A stretch of DNA of 64,000 nt from Ideonella livida (lineage in GTDB: Bacteria; Pseudomonadota; Gammaproteobacteria; Burkholderiales; Burkholderiaceae_C): NCBI RefSeq assembly GCF_010499455.1, contig NZ_JAAGOH010000005.1:1-64000 (forward strand), given 5' to 3'. Positions 1 through 7,327 of the stretch are shown here, piece by piece (the first letter of the stretch is position 1; each line of letters opens with the position of its first letter). The position numbers were made by a program, and so were the translations under genes. The notes beneath the pieces are model-generated. The model made no database searches, had not been told where the DNA came from, and saw only the letters and a program-made list of their open reading frames with translations.

Positions 1-164
1 CCGGCGACACCAAGTACCAGGGCGCCTTTGGCGGCTACACCTTCGGCCTGTTCGACATCAAGGGCGCCAGCATGACCCCCTCCTTCGGCACCCAGTCCAC
101 CGACGACGGCACCGCCAAGGTCACCAACTCCAAGTTCGCCCTGCGTGTGAACTACACCTTCTAA
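1..164 (+). CDS. Outer-membrane beta-barrel protein, C-terminal fragment
   Basis: The open frame enters from the left edge (first full codon at 3) and stops with TAA at 162-164, leaving 53 residues. These alternate polar and hydrophobic residues as beta strands do. The protein ends NYTF; a terminal Phe is the usual C-terminal signature by which the BAM complex recognises outer-membrane barrels. The fragment is too short to choose between porin, OmpW-like or other barrel families. A strong hairpin follows within 12 nt of the stop, so this is probably the last gene of its transcript. Confidence 0.6.
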   Translation, partial: GDTKYQGAFGGYTFGLFDIKGASMTPSFGTQSTDDGTAKVTNSKFALRVNYTF

Positions 165-175
165 GAGGCCCAGGC

Positions 176-219
176 CGCCGGCCGGGGTCAGGCCCGGCCG
201 GCGCCACCTCCAGGTTTTT
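176..219 (+). terminator. GC-rich hairpin downstream of the barrel gene
   Basis: A perfect 11-bp stem pairs 176-186 with 193-203 around a 6-nt loop, just after the stop codon at 164. A run of five T follows at 215-219, about 11 nt beyond the stem. That is further than in a canonical intrinsic terminator, so the hairpin may instead protect the mRNA 3' end. Confidence 0.5.
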
Positions 220-285
220 CAGGTCTCAAGCGAGGGATCGCGGCAGTGTCCGAACTCGGCACGGCGCCGGGCCTGCGGCGATCTT

Positions 286-324
286 GGCCGGTGTGCCCCA
301 TGACGGGACCACCGGCCTTTTTTT
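286..324 (+). terminator. Intrinsic terminator
   Basis: GGCCGGTG at 286-293 pairs with CACCGGCC at 310-317, and seven T follow directly at 318-324. This is a canonical rho-independent terminator for plus-strand transcription. It probably backs up the first hairpin and keeps barrel-gene transcription out of the antisense of the aldo-keto reductase gene. Confidence 0.75.
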
Positions 325-337
325 CATGCTGCGTGCC

Positions 338-1474
338 TTACTGGGCCGGATCGCGCATGTCCCAGCGGATGGCGTCCAGTTCGTCCAGCAGTTCTTCGCT
401 GAGCTCGACCTGCCAAGCTTGCAGGCAGTCCTGCAGCTGGGGCAGCGACGTGACCCCGATCAGCGTGGAAGTCACACGCCAGCTGCGGTAGCAGAAGGCC
501 AGCGCCAGCTGGGTGGGGGTCAAGCCATGGGCCCGGGCCAGGGCGTTGTAGCGTTGGGCGGCCAGCAGGGTCTCAGGTCGAGCCCAACGCTGCTTGCGCA
601 TGGACTCGAAGCGGGAGAGCCGCCCCAGCGACGGCTGCGATGGGTCAAAACCCGGCGCATCGTACTTGCCCGTCAAGGTGCCAAAGCCCAGGGGTGAGTA
701 GGCCAGCAGGCCGAGCTGCTCCCGGTGAAGCACCTCGTCCAGGCCGTTGTCGACGCTGCGGTTGACCAGCGCGTAGGGGTTCTGCACCGAGACCACCCGC
801 GGCAGGCCATGGCGCTCGGCTTCCCGCAAGAAGGCCATCACACCCCAAGGTGTCTCGTTGGACAGGCCGATGTGGCGCACCTTGCCATCGCGCACCAGCT
901 GCGCCAGGGCACGCAACTGCGCCTCGATGGAGGTCTGCTCGGCATCTTTGGCCGGGTCCAGGTAAAGGGCGCCAAACACCGGCGCGTTGCGGTTGGGCCA
1001 GTGGATCTGGTAGAGGTCGATAACGTCGGTACGCAGGCGCTGCAGACTGGCCTCGCAGGCGGCCACGATGTCGGCCGGACGCAGGTCGCGGCCCCCCTGC
1101 CGGATCCAGGCCATGTTGCGGCTGGGCCCCGCCACCTTGGTGGCCAAAACCACCTTCTGCCGCACGCCCGGGCGCTGGGTGAACCAGTCGCCCAGGATTC
1201 GCTCCGTAGCCCCGCAGGTCTCGGCGCGGGCCGGCACCGCATACATCTCGGCAGTGTCCAGCAGGGTCACGCCGGCGTCCACCGCATGGTCCAGGATGGC
1301 ATGGGCTTGGGCGGGGTCCACCTGCTCGCCAAAAGTCATGGTTCCCAGGCCGATCGGAGACACCTGCAGGTCAGAGCCACCCAGTGGCCGGCTACCCCAG
1401 CCGGGCAGTGCGGACAGCGTCATCGGGGCATGGGGGGCGCCAGCAGGCGCTGCAGGGTGGGTGGGTGTGCTCAT
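338..1474 (-). CDS. tas: NADP(H)-dependent aldo-keto reductase, Tas-like
   Basis: A cytosolic aldo/keto reductase of 378 residues. The catalytic tetrad is visible: Asp in LLDTAEMY, Tyr in the same segment, Lys in LATKVAGPS and His in YQIHWPNRN. The fold starts at LQVSPIGLGTMTFGEQ, which closely resembles E. coli Tas (about 346 aa), and the YSPLGFGTLTGKY segment is also shared. The extra N-terminal length is a Pro/Ala-rich stretch, so translation may instead start at the Met at 1423. The gene is divergent from the DUF2975 gene across an AT-rich gap. The physiological substrate is unknown; Tas is only loosely tied to tyrosine prototrophy and prephenate/NADPH chemistry. Confidence 0.85.
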   Translation of the reverse strand: MSTPTHPAAPAGAPHAPMTLSALPGWGSRPLGGSDLQVSPIGLGTMTFGEQVDPAQAHAILDHAVDAGVTLLDTAEMYAVPARAETCGATERILGDWFTQRPGVRQKVVLATKVAGPSRNMAWIRQGGRDLRPADIVAACEASLQRLRTDVIDLYQIHWPNRNAPVFGALYLDPAKDAEQTSIEAQLRALAQLVRDGKVRHIGLSNETPWGVMAFLREAERHGLPRVVSVQNPYALVNRSVDNGLDEVLHREQLGLLAYSPLGFGTLTGKYDAPGFDPSQPSLGRLSRFESMRKQRWARPETLLAAQRYNALARAHGLTPTQLALAFCYRSWRVTSTLIGVTSLPQLQDCLQAWQVELSEELLDELDAIRWDMRDPAQ

Positions 1475-1540
1475 GCGAGTCGAGTGTGCCCCAAAGACAA
1501 GGGAGCTGCCGACTGGTGTTTTCGCGTCGTCTACCGCAGA

Positions 1541-1568
1541 ATGTTTATTGTTTTACAGTAATTTTTTT
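1541..1568 (+). promoter_or_regulatory. AT-rich divergent promoter region
   Basis: This is a markedly AT-rich patch in an otherwise GC-rich intergenic space between the divergent tas and DUF2975 genes. On the plus strand TACAGT (1554-1559) or TAATTT (1559-1564) could act as a -10 box for the start at 1578. The short palindrome TTACAGTAA (1553-1561) could be part of an operator. No convincing -35 box is present, so the exact boxes are uncertain. Confidence 0.45.
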
Positions 1569-1577
1569 CTGCAAGAC

Positions 1578-2180
1578 ATGATCAACACCCACTCCCCCGT
1601 CCATATCGCCTCACCCGTGGCCCAGGGTCCCGAGGTCGCCGCCGCGCTGCGTGGGCCCCTTCGGTTGCTGCAGGTTCTGGCCGGATTGGGCTTGCCGGTG
1701 GCCCTGCTGGCGCCCTGGCTGCCCCTGGTGGATGGGCAGGCCTGGCGCCAGCTGCTGGCACTGGGCTTTCAGCCGCAGCTGCAGGAGCTGCTGCCCGCGG
1801 GCCCTGGCCTGCCGCCCGGCATGGGCCTGCGCCTGTTGTGGGCACAGGCTCCGCTGTGCTGGACAGTGGCGGCCCTGCTGGCCTGCCTGCTGATCCTGGC
1901 GCGCTGCTGGGGCCGGGGTGACGTGCTGGCCCCGGAGCCGCTGCGCTGGCTGCAGCGGGTGAGCTGGCTGGGGGTAGGCTATGCGGTGCTGATGCCGCTG
2001 CAGGAAACCTGGACGGTGCTGGCCCTGACCTGGGACCTGCCGGCCGGCCAGCGGCTGCTGGTGCTGAGCCTGTCCGGTGGCGATTACGCCAGCGCGCTGG
2101 CTGCGTGCCTGGCGGTCCTGGTGGTGCGCATCCTGCGGGTGGCCCTGGTGGTGGCCGAGGACCAGCAGGGCTTTGTCTGA
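1578..2180 (+). CDS. DUF2975-family four-helix membrane protein
   Basis: A 200-residue integral membrane protein with four predicted helices at about residues 28-50, 92-112, 125-146 and 168-190. This layout, and an HTH gene starting 9 nt downstream, match DUF2975 proteins (Bacillus YoaS is one), which are habitually paired with a small YozG-type HTH protein. The start was placed at ATG 1578 because the frame upstream lies antisense to tas and the promoter-like patch sits just before it. The molecular function of DUF2975 is not established. A role in sensing or controlling the neighbouring regulator is inference from the conserved pairing. Confidence 0.75.
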   Translation: MINTHSPVHIASPVAQGPEVAAALRGPLRLLQVLAGLGLPVALLAPWLPLVDGQAWRQLLALGFQPQLQELLPAGPGLPPGMGLRLLWAQAPLCWTVAALLACLLILARCWGRGDVLAPEPLRWLQRVSWLGVGYAVLMPLQETWTVLALTWDLPAGQRLLVLSLSGGDYASALAACLAVLVVRILRVALVVAEDQQGFV

Positions 2181-2189
2181 GGCGCTGGC

Positions 2190-2477
2190 ATGCCCATCAT
2201 CGTGCACCTGGATGTGATGCTGGCCCGGCGCAAGATGCGCTCGCGGGAGCTGGCCGAGCACATCGGCATCACCGAGGCCAACCTCTCGCTGCTCAAGTCC
2301 GGCAAGGTCCGGGGCGTACGCTTCGAAACCCTGGCCGCCATCTGCGCCGCCCTGTCCTGCCAACCGGGTGACCTGCTCTCCTGGACACCAGACCCATCCG
2401 ATGCGACGCCGGCCGGCGCGACCCGTCCCGAGGACACCGGCGCAGACCCTCTCTGCCCCCCCGACGCCCCCGCATGA
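2190..2477 (+). CDS. YozG-type HTH (Cro/C1 family) transcriptional regulator
   Basis: A 95-residue protein. Residues 1-68 form a compact Cro/C1 helix-turn-helix: MLARRKMRSRELAEHIGI, then TEANLSLLKSGK as the recognition region, then FETLAAICAALSCQPGDLL. This matches the short YozG/XRE group. The rest is a Pro/Ala-rich tail of about 27 residues. It follows the DUF2975 gene by 9 nt and its last codons overlap the next start (ATGA at 2474-2477), so the three genes are probably co-transcribed and translationally coupled. Targets are unknown; autoregulation from the upstream AT-rich region is plausible but not shown. Confidence 0.8.
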   Translation: MPIIVHLDVMLARRKMRSRELAEHIGITEANLSLLKSGKVRGVRFETLAAICAALSCQPGDLLSWTPDPSDATPAGATRPEDTGADPLCPPDAPA

Positions 2478-3154
2478 ACGACATCCAGCGCCAGCGGCTG
2501 ATCGGCTTGGCGGTGCTGGCCGCGCATGTCGGCGTGCTGCTCGGGCTCCCCATTGGCGCTCCGCCGCCCGCCGTGCGCCGTGCCCCCCAGGGCCAGGCAC
2601 CGCAGGCGGCCCAGCCCCAGGCACCGTTGCAACTGCTGTGGCTCGCCACCGGCCCGAGCGCCGGGCACCCCACGCCTATGCGCCCTGACGCGCGCCGCCC
2701 GGTGTCATCCGCGCGTGGAGTGCCCTCTCCCCTGACGGCCCCCCGGTCCGTGCCCAGGGCGCACGTGCCCGCCCCGGCCCCCGTGGCCGACAGCAGCACT
2801 ACCGCCCCGGCCACACCGCACAGCGACAGCACGCCCATCGCCCTGACAGCCCGCGCGCCGGAGCCTGCCACTGGCAGCAGCGCGCCCACGCCCGCCAGCG
2901 CCCCCTCCCGGCTCACGCCGGAGTCCACGCGCCAGGCCTGGATCGGCATCGCCCGTCAGCCGTCCCTGGCCACTCGGTCCCTGGAGGCGGCAGGCGGCAT
3001 CACGCCGCCCAGCGCAGCGCAGCGCATGGCGCAGGCGGCCTCGTCAGCCGGCCGGGGCGACTGCAGCCGGGGCGAATACGCCGGCGCGGGCATGGGCCTG
3101 TTGAGCCTGCCGGCCCTGGCCTACGCCGCCGCCGCCGGACACTGCGCACGGTAG
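2474..3154 (+). CDS. Proline-rich, N-terminally anchored protein of unknown function
   Basis: A 226-residue protein not assigned to a named family. Residues 8-26 (LIGLAVLAAHVGVLLGLPIG) form one hydrophobic segment, either a signal anchor or an uncleaved TonB-like N-terminus. Residues 30-190 are dominated by Pro, Ala, Ser and Thr, like a periplasm-spanning linker. The last 35 residues contain two cysteines (DCSRGEY and GHCAR) around LLSLPALAYAAAAG, which looks like a small disulfide-closed module. I recall similar DC...LL.LP.L...A...C endings in other Burkholderiales hypothetical proteins, but could not check this. It overlaps the HTH gene by 4 nt. Confidence 0.6.
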   Translation: MNDIQRQRLIGLAVLAAHVGVLLGLPIGAPPPAVRRAPQGQAPQAAQPQAPLQLLWLATGPSAGHPTPMRPDARRPVSSARGVPSPLTAPRSVPRAHVPAPAPVADSSTTAPATPHSDSTPIALTARAPEPATGSSAPTPASAPSRLTPESTRQAWIGIARQPSLATRSLEAAGGITPPSAAQRMAQAASSAGRGDCSRGEYAGAGMGLLSLPALAYAAAAGHCAR

Positions 3155-3190
3155 GACTGCCCCCCAGAGGCCAGTCTGCCGCGCTCCGGC

Positions 3191-3976
3191 TCATCGCCAG
3201 CTTGGCGCCCGCTTGTCCAGGAAGGCCTGCACCCCTTCCAGCGCGGCGGGGTCCATCATGTTGCAGGCCATGGTCTGGCCGGCATCGGCAAAAGCGGCTT
3301 CCATGCCGGCCTGGACCTGCCGGTAGAACAGGGCCTTGCCCAGGGCCACCGCCTCACGCGGCTTGGACACGATGCTGGCCACCAGGCGTTCGGTCTCCTC
3401 CTCCAGGGCCTGCGGCTCCACCACCCGGTTGACCAGCCCCAGGCGACGGGCTTCCTCGGCGTCGATGAAGTCGCCGGTGACCAGCATCTCAAACGCTGCC
3501 TTGCGGGGAATGTTGCGGCTCAGGGCCACCGCCGGCGTCGAACAGAACAGGCCCAGGTTGACGCCGCTGACGGCAAACCGGGCCGTGCGGGCCGCCACCG
3601 CCAGGTCACACAGGGCCACCAGCTGGCAGCCCGCCGCGGTGGCCACCCCCTGCACCTGGGCAATGACAGGCACCGGCAGGCGCTGCAAGGCCATCATGAC
3701 CTTGGTGCACCGGGCAAACAGCTGCTGGTAGTAGGCCAGCGAGGGCTCGGCGCGCATCTCGCGCAGGTCGTGCCCGGCGCAGTAAGCTCTGCCGGCGGCG
3801 GCCAACACCACCACGCGCAGCGTCGGGTCGACCACCAGTGAGTCCAGCTCGGCTTGCAAGGCATCCAGCAGGGCCTCGGACAAGGCATTGAAGGCCTGTG
3901 GCCGGTTCAGGGTGAGTGTGACCACACCGCGGCCGTCCGCATGGCGCCGCAGCAGGGGATCGTCGGTGGTGAGCAT
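3191..3976 (-). CDS. ECHDC3-like enoyl-CoA hydratase/isomerase family protein
   Basis: A 261-residue crotonase-fold protein. RPQAFNALSEALL and AGHDLREM mark CoA binding and the first oxyanion strand, and GVATAAGCQLVALCD gives the second oxyanion loop. True hydratases carry Glu in GGGCE and again near the following helix. Here the first position is Gln (AAGCQ) and the second segment reads GVNLGLFCSTPAVALSR, without Glu. This pattern and the GLFCSTP motif match eukaryotic ECHDC3 and its bacterial relatives, so hydratase activity is doubtful although acyl-CoA binding is likely. ATG 3976 is preceded by AGGAG and by a TACAGT -10 box at 4011-4016; an upstream in-frame extension to 4072 is not favoured. 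Confidence 0.85.
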   Translation of the reverse strand: MLTTDDPLLRRHADGRGVVTLTLNRPQAFNALSEALLDALQAELDSLVVDPTLRVVVLAAAGRAYCAGHDLREMRAEPSLAYYQQLFARCTKVMMALQRLPVPVIAQVQGVATAAGCQLVALCDLAVAARTARFAVSGVNLGLFCSTPAVALSRNIPRKAAFEMLVTGDFIDAEEARRLGLVNRVVEPQALEEETERLVASIVSKPREAVALGKALFYRQVQAGMEAAFADAGQTMACNMMDPAALEGVQAFLDKRAPSWR

Positions 3977-4010
3977 GGAAGGGCTCCTGAGGGCTCTTGG
4001 TGGGCGCTTT

Positions 4011-4016
4011 ACTGTA
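4011..4016 (-). promoter_or_regulatory. -10 box for the ECHDC3-like gene
   Basis: Read on the minus strand this is TACAGT, about 35 nt before the ATG at 3976 and followed by an AGGAG ribosome site. No good -35 hexamer lies at 16-18 nt spacing. Confidence 0.45.
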
Positions 4017-4044
4017 GTGGCGGGGCGCACGCGACCGATGCCGG

Positions 4045-4091
4045 GCTTGCCCGGGGCCAGCGCCGCGCCCACGGCAAGCGCTGGCTACACT
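4045..4091 (+). promoter_or_regulatory. Inverted repeat and -10 box abutting the DUF815 start codon
   Basis: GCTTGCC (4045-4051) and GGCAAGC (4073-4079) form a 7-bp inverted repeat with a 21-nt spacer. TACACT at 4086-4091 is a good -10 hexamer and lies only 8 nt from ATG 4100. Initiation the usual 6-8 nt past the box would give a leaderless or nearly leaderless mRNA. The repeat sits where a repressor or activator could bind. Confidence 0.45.
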
Positions 4092-4099
4092 CGCGCCCC

Positions 4100-5032
4100 A
4101 TGCAAGACAACGCCCTGGAGACCCTGCTGGTGCGCGCCGAGCGCGTGCTGGCCCGCCTGGAGGCCCTGCTGCCGCAATCCCTGACGGCACCGGACTGGAC
4201 CGCCTCCGTCGCTTTCCGCTACCGCCGCCGCGGCACCACCACCTGGTTGGAGCCGGTGCGGCAGGTGGCCCGCATCCACTTGGAAGACCTGCGCGAGGTG
4301 GACACCCAGAAGGAGCGCCTGCTGCGCAACACCCGGCAGTTTGTGCAGGGCGCTCCCGCCAACAACGTGCTGCTGACCGGGGCGCGGGGCACGGGCAAGA
4401 GCTCGCTGATCAAGGCCTGCCTGCAGGCCTTCCATGCCCAGGGGCTGCGGCTGATCGAGGTGGACAAGGCCGACCTGGTGGACCTGCCGGACCTGGTCGA
4501 CCTGGTGCAGGGACGCCCCGAGCGATTCATCATCTACTGCGACGACCTGAGCTTTGACGAGGGCGAGGCGGGCTACAAGGCGCTCAAGTCCATCCTGGAC
4601 GGCACCGTGGCCGCCAGCGGCGACAACGTGCTGGTCTATGCCACCAGCAACCGCCGTCACCTGCTGCCTGAATACATGAAGGACAACCTGGGCGCGCGGC
4701 ACGACGAGGAGGGAGAACTGCATCCCGGCGAGGTGGTCGAGGAAAAGATCTCCCTGTCCGAGCGCTTCGGCCTGTGGATCAGCTTCTACCCCTTCAGCCA
4801 GTCGGAGTATCTGGAGATCGTGGCCCAATGGCTGCGCCACCATGGGCTGGAGGAGGCGGCCATCGCCGCGGCCCGCCAAGAGGCCCTGGTCTTCGCCCTG
4901 GAGCGTGGCTCGCGCTCGGGACGGGTGGCCTTCCAGTTCGCCCGCGACTGGGCCGGCCGGGGCCAGGCAGCGCAGTCCGAACTGAACGCCTCGATCGATG
5001 CCCCTGGACCGGAGGGCCTGGACCATGTCTGA
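4100..5032 (+). CDS. DUF815-family AAA+ ATP-binding protein
   Basis: A 310-residue cytosolic P-loop ATPase of the DUF815 group. The Walker A motif GARGTGKSS is near residue 95 and the Walker B segment is FIIYCDDLSFDEGE. ATSNRRHLLPEYMKDN serves as the sensor-1 region, and SEYLEIVAQWL lies in the C-terminal lid. The family has no proven substrate. In Burkholderiales it commonly sits beside mutT, as here, where the stop (TGA 5030-5032) overlaps the mutT start (ATG 5025). The overlap implies coupled expression. Start at 4100 chosen because the upstream frame is antisense to the ECH gene and a -10 box lies directly before this ATG. Confidence 0.8.
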   Translation: MQDNALETLLVRAERVLARLEALLPQSLTAPDWTASVAFRYRRRGTTTWLEPVRQVARIHLEDLREVDTQKERLLRNTRQFVQGAPANNVLLTGARGTGKSSLIKACLQAFHAQGLRLIEVDKADLVDLPDLVDLVQGRPERFIIYCDDLSFDEGEAGYKALKSILDGTVAASGDNVLVYATSNRRHLLPEYMKDNLGARHDEEGELHPGEVVEEKISLSERFGLWISFYPFSQSEYLEIVAQWLRHHGLEEAAIAAARQEALVFALERGSRSGRVAFQFARDWAGRGQAAQSELNASIDAPGPEGLDHV

Positions 5033-5519
5033 GGCTGTGCTGTCTGCCGACGGCGTGGCACGTGCCGAGCGTCCCCCGGTGGACGTGGCGGTGGGCGTGC
5101 TGCTGCAGCGGGACGCCCTGGGGCAGGAACACGCCTTCTTGCTCACCTCCCGCCCGCCCGGCAAGGTCTACGCAGGCTACTGGGAGTTTCCGGGGGGCAA
5201 GCTGGAGGCAGGCGAGTCGGTCCATCAGGCGCTGGTGCGTGAGCTGCAGGAGGAACTCGGCATTACCGTGCTGGCCAGCCAGCCCTGGCGCGAGATGGTG
5301 ATGGACTATGCCCACGCCCGGGTGCGCCTGCATTTCCGCAAGGTGCATGACTGGCAAGGCGAGCTGCAAATGCGGGAAGGCCAGCAGATGGCCTGGGAGC
5401 AGCTGCCCGTGCACAGTGGCCCCGTGCTGCCGGGCACCATTCCCGTGCTGGAGTGGCTGGCCCAGGAACGTGGACACGCTGGACCGCGCTTCATCCCCGT
5501 CGATCCGCCGGCTGCCTGA
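5025..5519 (+). CDS. mutT: NUDIX hydrolase MutT (8-oxo-dGTP diphosphatase)
   Basis: Removes 8-oxo-dGTP from the nucleotide pool so that it is not incorporated opposite A. The 164-residue protein has the Nudix box GGKLEAGES followed by RELQEELGI near residues 61-84, with the REXXEE metal-binding glutamates intact, and an upstream GYWEFPGGK typical of MutT. It consists of the Nudix domain only, without the ThiE-like C-terminal fusion seen in some MutT proteins. The start at 5025 lies within the last codons of the DUF815 gene, and the alternative Met at 4998 would deepen the overlap without adding conserved sequence. Confidence 0.88.
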   Translation: MSEAVLSADGVARAERPPVDVAVGVLLQRDALGQEHAFLLTSRPPGKVYAGYWEFPGGKLEAGESVHQALVRELQEELGITVLASQPWREMVMDYAHARVRLHFRKVHDWQGELQMREGQQMAWEQLPVHSGPVLPGTIPVLEWLAQERGHAGPRFIPVDPPAA

Positions 5520-5569
5520 ACCGACAGCCCCTGGTGCCGGACGGCGCGAGGGGTCGCGGGGTCAGGCCC

Positions 5570-5578
5570 TGCTACACT
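5570..5578 (+). promoter_or_regulatory. Extended -10 promoter for rhlE
   Basis: TGCTACACT is an extended -10 element (TGn plus TACACT). It lies 160 nt before the rhlE ATG at 5739, so the transcript would carry a long 5' leader. No strong -35 box is visible, as is common for extended -10 promoters. Confidence 0.5.
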
Positions 5579-5738
5579 GCGCCAGCCTCGGCGGCCCCGG
5601 CCCGCTGCGGGCGGTCATCTTGACCCGGTGTCGCGCCTCCCGGTGCCGCCGTCCCTCCCCCACCCTGCGCTTGCTGGATCTGGCCCATTGCGGCTGGAGG
5701 CGCCAGGGTTGACGCCGCGCAGGCGGCTTCCCCTTCCC

Positions 5739-7127
5739 ATGAGTTTCGAATCCCTCGGCCTGTCCGAGTCCCTGGTGCGCGCCGTTCGTGACCAGGGCTA
5801 TTCCGAGCCCACGCCCATCCAGGCCCAGGCCATCCCCATGGTGCTGAGCGGCCGGGACCTGATGGCCGGCGCACAGACCGGCACCGGCAAGACCGCCGGC
5901 TTCACGCTGCCCACCCTGCAGCGCCTGCAGAGTGGCGCGCCGCGCCGCGATGCACGCGGCCGCCCGGCCATCCGGGCCCTCATCCTGACCCCCACCCGGG
6001 AACTGGCGGCGCAAGTGGAGGAAAGTGTGCGCCTCTACGGCAAGTACCTCTCGCTGACCAGCATGGTGATGTTCGGCGGCGTGGGCATGGGCCCCCAGAT
6101 CGACCGGCTGCGCAAGGGCGTGGACATCCTGGTGGCCACCCCCGGCCGACTGCTGGACCACCACCAGCAAGGCACCCTGGACCTGAGCCAGGTGGAGATC
6201 TTCGTGCTGGACGAAGCCGACCGCATGCTGGACATGGGCTTCATCCATGACATCAAGAAGGTCCTGGCCATCGTGCCCAAGCAGAAGCAGAGCCTGCTGT
6301 TCTCGGCGACCTTCAGCGATGACATCAAGGCCCTGGCCGAGCGGCTGCTCAACCAGCCTCAGCTCATCGAGGTGGCGCGCCGCAACGCGACCGCCGACAC
6401 CATCGCCCAGAAGGTGATCCCGGTCAGCCGGGACCGTAAGAAGGAACTGCTGGCCCACCTCATCCGCGAGGGCGACTGGCACCAGGTGCTGGTCTTCACC
6501 CGCATGAAGCACGGCGCCAACCGCCTGGCGGAGTACCTCAACGAGCACGGCATCACCGCCATGGCCATCCATGGCAACAAGAGCCAGGGGGCCCGCACCA
6601 AGGCCCTGTCGGAGTTCAAGGCCGGCACCCTGCAGGTGCTGGTGGCCACCGACATCGCCGCCCGCGGCATCGACATCGACCAACTGCCGCACGTGGTGAA
6701 CTACGAGCTGCCCAACGTGCCGGAAGACTACGTGCACCGCATCGGCCGCACGGGCCGCGCCGGTGCCCAGGGTGAGGCGGTGTCGCTGGTGTGCGTGGAC
6801 GAAGAAGCTTTCCTGCGCGACATCCAGAAGCTCATCAAGCGGGAAATCCCGCGCGAGTCCCTGCCCGGCTACGCACCGCGCGCCGACGAGAAGCCCGAGC
6901 CCATCGTGCTGGGTCGCCGCATGACGCTGGGCGGTCCGGCCCCGCGCCAAGGCCAAGGCGGCCGTGGCCGGCCCGGCGGCGGCGCCCCTTCTCAAGGCGC
7001 TGGCGGCCGTGGTGGCCCGGGCCGTGGTGATGCCCGAGGCGGCGCCGGCGCACAGCGCCAGGGAGCACCTCGTCCGGCAGGTGGCCAAGGCCCTGCCCGC
7101 GCCCCCGCCCCGCGCAAGCCCCGCTGA
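5739..7127 (+). CDS. rhlE: DEAD-box ATP-dependent RNA helicase RhlE
   Basis: Unwinds short RNA duplexes; RhlE proteins act in ribosome maturation and cold-dependent RNA turnover. In order, the 462-residue protein shows the Q motif region ([14 protein letters not shown]), motif [21 protein letters not shown] in [17 protein letters not shown], and the second RecA domain with [17 protein letters not shown] and [10 protein letters not shown]. From about residue 390 the tail is Gly/Arg/Pro-rich, as expected of an RNA-binding RhlE tail. [12 protein letters not shown] is the usual RhlE N-terminus, which fixes the start at 5739. A promoter lies 160 nt upstream and a hairpin follows. Confidence 0.92.
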   Translation: MSFESLGLSESLVRAVRDQGYSEPTPIQAQAIPMVLSGRDLMAGAQTGTGKTAGFTLPTLQRLQSGAPRRDARGRPAIRALILTPTRELAAQVEESVRLYGKYLSLTSMVMFGGVGMGPQIDRLRKGVDILVATPGRLLDHHQQGTLDLSQVEIFVLDEADRMLDMGFIHDIKKVLAIVPKQKQSLLFSATFSDDIKALAERLLNQPQLIEVARRNATADTIAQKVIPVSRDRKKELLAHLIREGDWHQVLVFTRMKHGANRLAEYLNEHGITAMAIHGNKSQGARTKALSEFKAGTLQVLVATDIAARGIDIDQLPHVVNYELPNVPEDYVHRIGRTGRAGAQGEAVSLVCVDEEAFLRDIQKLIKREIPRESLPGYAPRADEKPEPIVLGRRMTLGGPAPRQGQGGRGRPGGGAPSQGAGGRGGPGRGDARGGAGAQRQGAPRPAGGQGPARAPAPRKPR

Positions 7128-7173
7128 TCCCCCGGTGCGGCACCGCGGCGGTGACGCACCAGTGCCTTCGAAC

Positions 7174-7211
7174 AGCCCCTGGCGCCACACCCCTCTGGCG
7201 GCAGGGGCTTT
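7174..7211 (+). terminator. Probable rhlE terminator
   Basis: AGCCCCTG (7174-7181) pairs with CAGGGGCT (7202-7209). The inner GCGCCA/TGGCG segment extends the stem imperfectly, and a short TTT ends at 7211. It lies 47 nt after the rhlE stop and before the chemoreceptor gene. The T-run is weak. Confidence 0.5.
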
Positions 7212-7327
7212 CGTCCATTTGGCGCCCACCTTAAGCCGCAACTGTGCGGCGCTCACCCTTCGACTCCAGGGACCGGCCATGGCACATCCGGCTTGAAATC
7301 CAGGGCACTTCTATCGAAGAGGCCCCC

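Noticed and set aside
725-1561. Long plus-strand open frame antisense to tas
   Set aside because: It is the mirror of the aldo-keto reductase in GC-rich DNA; its translation is His/Gly/Gln-rich without any domain.
5562-7280. 572-codon minus-strand frame antisense to rhlE
   Set aside because: The composition (His, Ala, Gly, Gln) is that of a GC-rich antisense shadow, while the plus strand has every DEAD-box motif.
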